60,000 nt of DNA from Mesostigma viride (lineage: Eukaryota; Streptophyta; Mesostigmatophyceae; Mesostigmatales; Mesostigmataceae): positions 843,728 to 903,727 of the forward strand of contig RPFO01000645.1 of assembly GCA_009746045.1 (NCBI GenBank), written 5' to 3'. The notes under the pieces are model-generated. The model was not told where the DNA came from, ran no database searches, and was given only the letters and a program-made list of their open reading frames with translations. A program made the translations under genes and the position numbers. Below, piece after piece: positions 11,001-20,157 of this stretch (position 1 is its first letter; every line of letters starts with the position of its first letter).

Positions 11001-12737
11001 CATCCACCGCGCACGCAAGGGACGGCTGCACACAAACGTACATCCACCGCGCACGCAAGGGGCAACTGCACACACACGTACACACACCATGCACGCAAGG
11101 GACGGCTGCACACAAACGTACATCCACCGCGCACGCAAGGGGCGGCTGCACTCACATGTACATACACCATGCACGCAAGGGCCGGCTGCACACACACGTA
11201 CATCCACCGCGCACGCAAGGAGCGACTGCACACACACGTACATCCACCGCGCACGCAAGGGGCGAGTGCACACACACGTACACACACCATGCACGCAAGG
11301 GGCGAGTGCACACACATGTACATCCACCGCTCACGCAAGGAGCGACTGCACACACATGTCCACACACCATGCACGCAAGGGGCGGCTGCACACACACGTA
11401 CACACACCATGCATGCACGCAAGGGACGGCATGCACACACACGTACACACACCATGCGCGCAAGGAGCGACTGCACACACACGTACATCCACCGCGCACG
11501 CAAGGGACGGCTGCACTCACATGTACATGCACCATGCACGCAAGGGGCGGCTGCACACACACGTACATCCACCGCGCACGCAAGGGGCGGCTGCACTCAC
11601 ATGTACATACACCATGCACGCAAGGGGCGGCTGCACACACACGTACATCCACCGCGCACGCAAGGGGCGAGTGCACACACACGTACACACACCATGCACG
11701 CAAGGGGCGAGTCCACACACATGTACATCCACCGCTCACGCAAGGAGCGACTGCACACACATGTCCACACACCATGCGCGCAAGGAGCGACTGCACACAC
11801 ACGTACATACACCGCGCACGCAAGGGGCGGCTGCACACACACGTACACACACCGCGCACGCAAGGGGCGGCTGCACACACACGTACATCCACCGCGCACG
11901 CAAGGGACGGCTGCACACAAACGTACATACACCGCGCACGCAAGGGGCGGCTGCACACACACGTACACACACCATGCACGCAAGGGCCGGCTGCACTCAC
12001 ATGTACATACACCGCGCATGCAAGGGGCGAGTGCACGCACACTTACACACACACCGCGCACGCAAGGGACGCCTGCACACACACGTACATCCACCATGCA
12101 CGCAAGGGCCGGCTGCACACACACGTACATCCACCGCGCACGCAAGGGGCGGCTGCACACACACGTACACACACCATGCACGCTTGGGGCGACGGCACTC
12201 ACATGTACATACACCGCGCACGCAAGGGGCGGCTGCACACACACGTACACACACCATGCACGCAAGGGCCGGCTGCACTCACATGTACATACACCGCGCA
12301 TGCAAGGGGCGGCTGCACACACACGTACACACACCGCGCACGCAAGGGGCGGCTGCACACACACGTACATCCACCGCGCACGCAAGGGGCAACTGCACAC
12401 ACACGTACACACACCATGCACGGAAGGGGCGGCTGCACACACATGTACATACACCATGCACGCAAGGGGCGGCTGCACACACGTGTACATACACCATGCA
12501 CGCAAGGGGCAAGTGCACGCACACTTACACACACACCGCGCACGCAAGGGGCAACTGCACACACACGTACACACACCATGCACGGAAGGGGCGGCTGCAC
12601 ACACATGTACATACACCATGCACGCAAGGGGCGGCTGCACACACGTGTACATACACCATGCACGCAAGGGGCAAGTGCACGCACACTTACACACACACCG
12701 CGCACGCAAGGGGCAACTGCACACACACATCCAATCA
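8085..12737. repeat. 40-bp satellite array A1 (about 116 copies)
   Basis: Tandem 40-bp unit of the form CCGCGCACGCAAGGGGCGGC followed by TGCACACACACGTACATCCA. Variable positions recur: CCGCGC or CCATGC at the start, GGGGCGGC/GGGGCGAG/GGGGCAAC/GGAGCGAC in the middle, and CATCCACC, CACACACC or CATACACC at the end. The + strand is A/C-rich, opposite to the GT tract before it. A segment near 8190-8940 recurs nearly identically near 11300-12045 (offset about 3.1 kb). No stop codon interrupts any of the three + frames across most of the array. Confidence 0.95.
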
Positions 12738-13258
12738 TTGCTTTATCCCATTGGAGTGAGGGGCTGCCAGAAGAACCAGATTTATTACATATAAGTGATA
12801 AGCCCACGTCAAGGCCGTAGCCAATCTGAGACTCTAGACTAACTAGGCCACCCGACAGGTGGCTAGGACATCACATTACCAGGGCCAACTCACCTGGGCC
12901 AGTCATGAGGACCTGGACTTGTAATACCCTCAAGCAGCGAGGGAGGGCGGGTGGGAGCTGCAAAGAGGCCTAATTGTGGCAGTACCACAACCCTAAGTAG
13001 TCGGACCGCCCTGGGGTGGCGCGTGCCAGCCCACTGACCAAAAGGCCAGTGGCACCGTGACGCGCGCCAGCCCACTGACCAAAAAAAGGCCAGTGGTGCC
13101 GTGGCGCGCGCCAGCCCACTGACCAAAAGGCCAGTGGCGCCGCGCCACCCCGGTCCACACTACCCCCCCCTCACTTCTAGTCGGACTGACTACTGCGGCC
13201 GCCCCTCCCCCTTTGAGTATGCCGCAAGTCATAGATAATACGAGCGTGAGCTCACAAA
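12738..13258. other. Non-satellite spacer between arrays A1 and A2
   Basis: About 520 bp of unrelated DNA interrupting the satellite. It holds a short hairpin (GCCACC CGACA GGTGGC near 12848) and three 46-50-bp tandem repeats (13009-13150). I found no terminal inverted repeat, target duplication or protein domain, so its nature is open; it is probably an inserted mobile-element remnant. Confidence 0.55.
13009..13150. repeat. Three tandem repeats each with a CCACTG...CAGTGG hairpin
   Basis: Units share GCCAGCCCACTGACC, then an A-run of 4-7, then GGCCAGTGG. Each unit is itself an inverted repeat. Confidence 0.8.
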
Positions 13259-15629
13259 GTACATCCACCGCGCACGCAAGGGGCGGCTGCACACACACGT
13301 ACACACACCATGCACGCTTGGGGCGACGGCACTCACATGTACATACACCGCGCACGCAAGGGGCGGCTGCACACACACGTACACACACCATGCACGCAAG
13401 GGCCGGCTGCACTCACATGTACATACACCGCGCATGCAAGGGGCGAGTGCACGCACACTTACACACACACCGCGCACGCAAGGGACGCCTGCACACACAC
13501 GTACATCCACCATGCACGCAAGGGCCGGCTGCACACACACGGACATCCACCGAGCACGCAAGGGGCAACTGCACACACACGTACACACACCATGCACGCT
13601 TGGGGCGACGGCACTCACATGTACATACACCGCGCACGCAAGGGGCGGCTGCACACACACGTACACACACCATGCACGCAAGGGCCGGCTGCACTCACAT
13701 GTACATACACCGCGCATGCAAGGGGCGGTTGCACACACACGTACACACACCATGCACGCAAGGGGCGGCTGCACACACACGTACATACACTGCGCACGCA
13801 AGGGGCGGCTGCACACACACGTACATCCACCGCGCACGCAAGGGGCAACTGCACACACACGTACACACACCATGCACGGAAGGGGCGGCTGCACACACAT
13901 GTACATACACCATGCACGCAAGGGGCGAGTGCACGCACACTTACACACACACCGCGCACGCAAGGGACGCCTGCACACACACGTACATCCACCATGCACG
14001 CAAGGGCCGGCTGCACACACATGCACGTACACACACCATGCACGCAAGGGGCGGCTGCACACACATGTACATCCACCGCGCACGCAAGGAGCGACTGCAC
14101 ACACACGTACATCCACCGCGCATGCAAGGGCCGGCTGCACACACACGTACATCCACCGCGCATGCAAGGGGCGGCTGCACACACACGTACACACACCGCG
14201 CACGCAAGGAGCGACTGCACGCACACTTACACACACACCGCGCATGCAAGGGGCGGCTGCACACACACGTACACCCACCATGCACGCAAGGGCCGGCATG
14301 CACACACACGTACATACACTGCGCACGCACGGGGCGGCTGCACACACATGTACATCCACCGCGCACGCAAGGGACGGCATGCACACACACGTACACACAC
14401 CATGCGCGCAAGGAGCGGCTGCACTCACGTGTACATCCACCGCGCACGCAAGGGACGGCTGCACACAAACGTACATCCACCGCGCACGCAAGGGGCAACT
14501 GCACACACACGTACACACACCATGCACGCAAGGGACGGCTGCACACAAACGTACATCCACCGCGCACGCAAGGGGCGGCTGCACACACACGTACACACAC
14601 CATGCACGCAAGGGGCGAGTGCACACACACGTACATACACCGCGCACGCAAGGGCCGGCTGCACTCACATGTACATACACCATGCACGCAAGGGGTGGCT
14701 GCACACACATGTACACAAACCATGCACGGAAGGGACGGCTGCACACAAACGTACATACACCGCGCACGCAAGGGCCGGCTGCACACACACGTACACACAC
14801 CATGCACGCAAGGGCCGGCTGCACACACATGCACGTACACACACCATGCACGCAAGGGGCGGCTGCACACACATGTACACACACCATGCACGCAAGGGGC
14901 GGCTGCACACACACGTACACACACCGCGCACGTAGATCCACCGCGCACGCAAGGGACGGCTACCCACACACGTACATCCACTGCGCACGCACGGGGCGAC
15001 TGCACACACATGTACATACACCATGCACGCAAGGGCCGGCTGCACACACATGCACGTACACACACCATGCACGCAAGGGGCGGCTGCACACACATGTACA
15101 CACACCATGCACGCAAGGGGCGGCTGCACACACACGTACACACACCGCGCACGTAGATCCACCGCGCACGCAAGGGACGGCTACCCACACACGTACATCC
15201 ACTGCGCACGCACGGGGCGAGTGCGCACACATGTACATACACCATGCACGCAAGGGGCGGCTGCACACACACGTACATACACCATGCACACAAGGGGCGA
15301 GTGCAAACACATGTACATACACCATGCACGCAAGGGACGGCATGCACAGAAACGTACATACAACGCGCACGCAAGGGGCAACTGCACACACACGTACACA
15401 CACCATGCACGGAAGGGCCAGCTGCACTCACATGTACACACACAAAGCACGCAAGGGGCGGCTGCACACACACGTACATACACCGCGCACGCAAGGGGCG
15501 AGTGCAAACACATGTACATACACCGCGCACGCAAGGGGCAACTGCCCACACATGTACATACACTGCGCACGCAAGGGGCAGCTGCACTCACACGTACATA
15601 CACCGCGCACGCAAGGGCCGGCTGTACTC
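13259..15629. repeat. 40-bp satellite array A2 (about 59 copies)
   Basis: Same 40-bp unit as A1. The first about 1.3 kb (13262-14583) matches 9829-11150 nearly base for base at an offset of 3433, down to rare variants such as CACTGCGCACGCACGGGG. It therefore arose by segmental duplication. It also carries the variant junction GCACGTAGATCCACCGCGC several times. The array ends at the copia target site. Confidence 0.95.
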
Positions 15630-15634
15630 ACATG

Positions 15635-16156
15635 AGTTATTCTAGGGCTTCAGGCCTAGACTATCAGTACACGTGGCGTTGTCCCCGTCTCCCAAGTGGG
15701 ATACGGACATGGGCGGGAGTGTAGTACACTGGTCATATCTCTACTAGGATTTAGATCCGCACGTGCCATGATGGGCACGTGGGTGCTAGATATTAGCACT
15801 GAGATATGCAGTGCACACGCACGTGGGTATTCACGTGGTAGGGTTTATGAGCTGTGATGCAGACCACAAGGTGGTTGCAGTGCTAGTCCTGTACGGAGGT
15901 CCTAGGGGAGGTCCAGGACTGTCCACGTAGTGCTGTTAGGCAGTCGTTGCCTGCGGGCATCGTATCAGTCCTAGCTGGAGTAGATCTAGCTGGACGGAGC
16001 CAGCACCTCATTGGTTAGCACTAGTGCAGGATAGCTAGGTTACCCTAACCTACGTGCCCATGCAATCCAGCTTGGCAAGCTTGCATGGGTTGATATTATG
16101 CCAGCCATTGCATAATCCAACACACGTTCGCATCCATTTGCACGAGTGCATTAACT
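15635..16156 (+). repeat. 5' LTR
   Basis: Begins AGTTATTCTAGG and ends GCATTAACT, so the ends are a 5-bp inverted repeat AGTTA...TAACT rather than TG...CA. It carries five CACTGG-free G-box cores (CACGTG) in its first 200 bp and matches the 3' LTR except for three bases. Confidence 0.95.
15670..15837 (+). promoter_or_regulatory. Cluster of five CACGTG G-boxes in 5' LTR
   Basis: CACGTG occurs at 15670, 15760, 15776, 15820 and 15832. The pair at 15760 and 15776 are part of a hairpin, CACGTGCC ATGAT GGGCACGTG. G-boxes bind bZIP and bHLH factors in plants and green algae and often mediate light or stress responses. That these sites drive the element is inference. The same cluster is in the 3' LTR from 22892. 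Confidence 0.6.
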
Positions 16157-16159
16157 TGC

Positions 16160-16168
16160 ATTTATAAA
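16160..16168 (+). promoter_or_regulatory. TATA-like site before first gag ORF
   Basis: TTTATAAAA lies just inside the internal region, 32-40 bp before the ATG at 16200. It is where a PBS would normally be, and could be either a promoter element or part of an unusual primer site. Confidence 0.3.
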
Positions 16169-16199
16169 ACTCTCACAGTTTTCATCTTATCATTCCAAA

Positions 16200-17463
16200 A
16201 TGTCGAACGTTTCTGATCGTGAGGGCTCTTCGGAGTCAAGCCTGTCCCCATCGTCCGAAGATTTGGACTACCGGGCGGCAGTGCGGGGCCGGCAGGGGAG
16301 GGATGATCACGCTGGCAGCGATGCCGGCAGTGGTCGCTCGTCTTCGGACGAGGACCCGCGGTTCCTGGATCAGTTGGCGGCAAGGCCGCTATACAATGTA
16401 TGGCGTCCCAACGCACCACCGGCGAAGGGCAGCCCACGGCACCCGAGCTGGTTACGGGGCCGGGGAGGGTGGTGCCGGTAGTGGGGGACATCCCGTCAGA
16501 TGGCTACGACGAGGACGAGGACCTCGTGGATCTCGAGCTGCCGGAGGACAAGGGAAACGCGAGGAGCTGCTCCGCCGAGAGGCAGAGCGCATTCGGCAGG
16601 AGGCCCAGCTCGCAAGGAGCTGGAGCAGCAGCGCGAGCTGGAGGCTCAGCGCGAGGCTCAGCTGCGGGCGGAGACTGAGATTGACAGAATAGCCCGGGAG
16701 CTCGCGGAGCGGCAGCTGGAGAGGGATCGAGTGGCGAGGGCGGGCTGCGCGCGGGGCCGACAGGCGCGCGAGAGGCGCCCCCATACGTTCTCCGCAAGAA
16801 GAACGAGCTTACACCTTTGCGCACAGGCGCACAGCGCGCTCCTTCAGGCGCATGGCTGGAGATGTGCTGCAGGAGACCGACTCGTCGGTGGAATGCAGCC
16901 AGGAGCGCGGGAGAGGAGCTGGTTTTGATGGACCCGGCCATGGTGGAGGCAGAGCGTCTGGCCAAGATAGAGTACGCCAGGCATTGCCAGCGGAAGGCCA
17001 AGAGGGCAATGGTGCGGTCCATGGCGGAGAACAGTCTGGCCAGGGAGCGCGCAGCACGGGAGGCGCAGCATCGGGAGATGAAGCGACTCCGTGCGAAGGC
17101 GCACGACGCAGCAGAGAAGACCCGGCGTCACCAGGCGAGGCTGGACGCGGCGATGAAGAGGTCAGAGGCGACACTGGCAACAATGGTGGGCCCGGCGAGG
17201 CGTGAGCAGGAGGCCGGCTGGCAAGGAAGAGCAGGAGGAATGCTCGTGCCTTAGACAGGCGCATGCGCAAGGAGGAGCGGGCTCTGCGCAGGTATCAGGA
17301 GGCGGCCAGGACCTGGGCTCTGCAGGGAGAATTCGGAGACGCAATCCGGTTTGAGCGTGGTCTGGCGCCACATGAGCCGCTGCCGAGGACGCGGTATGGA
17401 CTTCATGCGTACCCCACAGCCAGCAAGGGCCCAGCGAGGAACGGCCTTGTTAAACGCGCGTGA
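16200..17463 (+). pseudogene. Coiled-coil ORF upstream of gag, frameshifted
   Basis: Starts with ATG at 16200 (MSNVSDREGSS). Coding character continues by stepping through frames: an acidic segment (DGYDEDEDLVDLELPED, near 16500), then RREAERIRQEAQLAR, then KELEQQRELEAQREAQLR, then MAENSLARERAAREAQH, then RKEERALRRYQEAARTW near 17275. The segments together form a long charged Glu/Arg/Ala heptad-like coiled coil. Successive steps are mostly in the same (-1) direction. The product may be an extra gag-like structural protein or the N-terminal part of gag. A coiled coil is not diagnostic, so function is unassigned. Confidence 0.5.
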
Positions 17464-17521
17464 GCGTGTTCGCGCTGGCGCAGACACACCCCACCCCCCA
17501 CCCCCCACACCCAAACACACC

Positions 17522-18610
17522 ATGCAGACCGACACGGACCTGGAGCTGGACCGCATCGCTGCACTACTCCACCAGGAGCTGGACGCAGCGGAGGCCAACC
17601 CGACCAAGCGGGCGCGGGCAGCAGAGGCAATCGAGCAACTGCTGAGGGCCGCCAAGCGGGTCCGCCAAGGAAAGTGGCAGGAGGGGTGTGGACCATCGTC
17701 TACGCCCCAGCGGTCGCATCCAGAGGAGGATGGTGACGAGGGGAAGGACGGGGGAGCACCAGGGGGAGGGGCACCAGCAAGCACCGGGGGTATGGCGGGC
17801 GGCAGCAACGCTGGAGCGACAACCCAGCAGCAGCAGCAGCCACAGCATCAGCAACAGCAGCAGCAGCAGCAGCAGCCGCGGCAGCAACAGCAACAGCAAC
17901 CGCAGCAGCAGCAGCAGCAGCAGCAACCTCAACCACAAGCGACTGTCGCTGTACCACAGCGACCCAGGTTTGATGCATCCCGTAGGGAAGATAGGATTAC
18001 CTTCCCAGGTCTAGCTGAGGGATTTGTGCAGGAGGATGCACTTGAGTTTCTTTTCAAGATAGAACACTCATGGTCCCATGATAATATCCGTGATTGGTTT
18101 CCTGCTCTTAGGGTGTCTAACACGATCCACCAATCTGCACCTAGCATAAAACAAATGGTGCAGATGTATGAGAGGAGGGCAGCACGCCTGGGGCAGAGGA
18201 GGTGCAAATCTTCACAGAATTCATAGCAGACCTAAAAGGGCTGTTGACCAAGGGGGAACACCTGCAGGCTCTCAAGGGGTTCACATGGTTGGCTTCATAC
18301 AAAGTCAACAAGTCTGACTACGTACGGACAACAAACAGTATGTCCTGTACATAGACAGGGACGAGGAGTTGAAGAAGCTCAACTCTAAGTACCTGATCCA
18401 TCAGTGGCTCACCAAAGCCGAGTTAGACAAGAACACCAATGCAGTTCTGCTGGCTGGCCTTAAAGACAAGTGGGATGATTTTAGGGGGGCCATGTTGTTC
18501 ATTCAGCAGAGCCTAGAACCCTTCTCCACTGTCAAGGAACCCAAGGTTAACAAAGTCCAAGGGGGGGTAGTCAGGACGGTGCAGGCCTAGCAGGAAGAAG
18601 CTCATCAAGG
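17522..18610 (+). pseudogene. gag: gag (capsid-like) ORF with polyglutamine, frameshifted
   Basis: ATG at 17522 (MQTDTDLELDRIAALLHQEL) opens an acidic helical start. A poly-Gln/Pro tract encoded by CAG repeats (17826-17937) follows, then a capsid-like stretch (RITFPGLAEGFVQEDALEFL, WSHDNIRDWFPAL). The frame is lost near 18197, resumes as EVQIFTEFIADLKGLL, shifts again near 18325 (QYVLYIDRDEELKKLN...), and shifts once more at the G7 run near 18558. The capsid assignment is from position, composition and linkage to a zinc knuckle, not from a clear motif. Confidence 0.65.
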
Positions 18611-18612
18611 AG

Positions 18613-20157
18613 GTGGTAGCTCAGGTCAAGGCGGTGTTCAAGGGTCCCCAGCAAGGTAAGAAGGCAGGGGGGTCATCCAAGCAGCAGGGGAAATCAGACA
18701 AGGGGGGAAAGGGGAACACAGGCAGTAAGGCAGGGCCCTCTCAGGGGCCTAGTCAAAAAGGTAAGCCTCACGACTCCACCCTGTACTGCACCAGGTGCTC
18801 ATGCAAGGGGCATGAGAGGGATGATTGCTGGAAGGGCAAACCCGAACTTGGATCTGATGTGGATGTGTGCCCAGGTTGCTGGGAGCCCCGCCACCCGTTA
18901 CCTGCAGGGGGACGCTGCAACAAGCCCAGGAAGGGAGCCTCGACGGGGCGCACCCCAAAACAAGCCAGCACTCAGGACGACTGTAAGTCTCCTGTACCCT
19001 GGTTTCTTAATGGCCGTGTACCCTCTATTTGCTCTGTATTGCCTGACAGTGAGGACGTGGATTGGGACCTGGCTTATGACATGACGTTAGCACAGGTGGC
19101 CCAAGATCCCACTATAGCCTCCTTAGATGCAGCAGCAGATAAGGTTATATCCTATGCCAGGTTAGCCCAGCAGCTACACAAGGCAATGGGGCATGAGGCA
19201 GTGGCAGAAAGGCTGGCCAATAAAATTGATGGCCGTGACCTGGAACAGATGTGCAGGCATGTCAGGAAGCACTGTGAAGCGTGCCAACTGCATGCACCTA
19301 AACCCAAGAGATGGCATGTGGCCACCCCACCACTGGCTAGAGGAAAGCTAGTAGGGGATGTGATACACCTGGTGAAGGACACGGTGTATTACTTGGTCCT
19401 AAAAGATGCCTGGTCTAGGTTTGTGGTGATAGAACCCTTGCCAGGCATGGCCAATGAACAACTGCACAGAGCCCTGCTGATTGCACTAGCACGGTATCAT
19501 CCTCAGGAAAAACTAATGCTGGATCAGCAGTTCACGTGGATACAAGATTATCCTGATCTGCCCAAGATAGACATTGCTGGGGCTCAAGATCATGAACGCC
19601 AGGGGATGATTGAACGTACCATGCGTGCTATCAGGGACCTCATAAAGAAAAATGAGTCCAGGACAGCAGAGTCTGGGAGCTATGCTGATAGGACAGCGTG
19701 GGCAGCTGAGGTGTGCAGAACTCTGAACACCAAACCCCTCATGTCTTCTCCTTTTGGTGAAATCACACCAATTGGCCTGCAATCAGGTAGCTACTCTCAG
19801 GAGGTACTAGACCACTACAACACGCAAAGGCAACACTTGGCCAAGTTGCTGGCAAAAAAGGATAAAAGTAATGCCAGGCCTGTGTTTGAAGTGGGGGATC
19901 AGGTACTCTACTATAGGGAGGGGGAAGGGAACAAAGCCCACTCTGGTAGATGGCATGGTCCAGCTGAAATCATCAGGTTGTCAGAAACAGGTGACACGGT
20001 GACTATTCAGCATCACAGAGAGCGAATGGTTGGCAAGCATAGACTGAAGCTTTATTACCCTCCTTTGGCAGACGTGTCAGGGGTAGAATTCTTGGACATG
20101 GATTCAGAGCCTCAGTCTGGTGGGTTGGTCTCACCCAGTGAATGGCCAGGGACATAG
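18613..20157 (+). CDS. Nucleocapsid zinc knuckle plus integrase
   Basis: 514-codon ORF from ATG at 18613; the true protein probably continues from gag upstream (RKKLIKEVVAQVK precedes in frame). Residues 59-72 form a CX2CX4HX4C knuckle (C59, C62, H67, C72). An HHCC-type zinc domain follows (H189, H194, C221, C224). The catalytic core has D249 (GDVIHL), D304 (MLDQQF) and E334 (GMIERTM), with the typical LVLKDAWSRF between. The D304-E334 spacing is shorter than the usual D-35-E. A C-terminal chromodomain-like or SH3-like segment (FEVGDQVLYY, GRWHGPAEII) follows. No protease motif lies between knuckle and integrase. The ORF ends 16 bp into the next one. Confidence 0.85.
   Translation: MVAQVKAVFKGPQQGKKAGGSSKQQGKSDKGGKGNTGSKAGPSQGPSQKGKPHDSTLYCTRCSCKGHERDDCWKGKPELGSDVDVCPGCWEPRHPLPAGGRCNKPRKGASTGRTPKQASTQDDCKSPVPWFLNGRVPSICSVLPDSEDVDWDLAYDMTLAQVAQDPTIASLDAAADKVISYARLAQQLHKAMGHEAVAERLANKIDGRDLEQMCRHVRKHCEACQLHAPKPKRWHVATPPLARGKLVGDVIHLVKDTVYYLVLKDAWSRFVVIEPLPGMANEQLHRALLIALARYHPQEKLMLDQQFTWIQDYPDLPKIDIAGAQDHERQGMIERTMRAIRDLIKKNESRTAESGSYADRTAWAAEVCRTLNTKPLMSSPFGEITPIGLQSGSYSQEVLDHYNTQRQHLAKLLAKKDKSNARPVFEVGDQVLYYREGEGNKAHSGRWHGPAEIIRLSETGDTVTIQHHRERMVGKHRLKLYYPPLADVSGVEFLDMDSEPQSGGLVSPSEWPGT

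Noticed and set aside
8024-12820. Three overlapping + strand ORFs of about 1540-1600 codons rich in Thr/His
   Set aside because: They lie wholly in the 40-bp satellite and all frames are open because the repeat lacks stop triplets. I kept the observation as a finding but not as genes.
16481-17022. Minus-strand ORFs across the copia gag region (up to 185 codons)
   Set aside because: GC-rich shadows of the gag coding strand with no domain signal.
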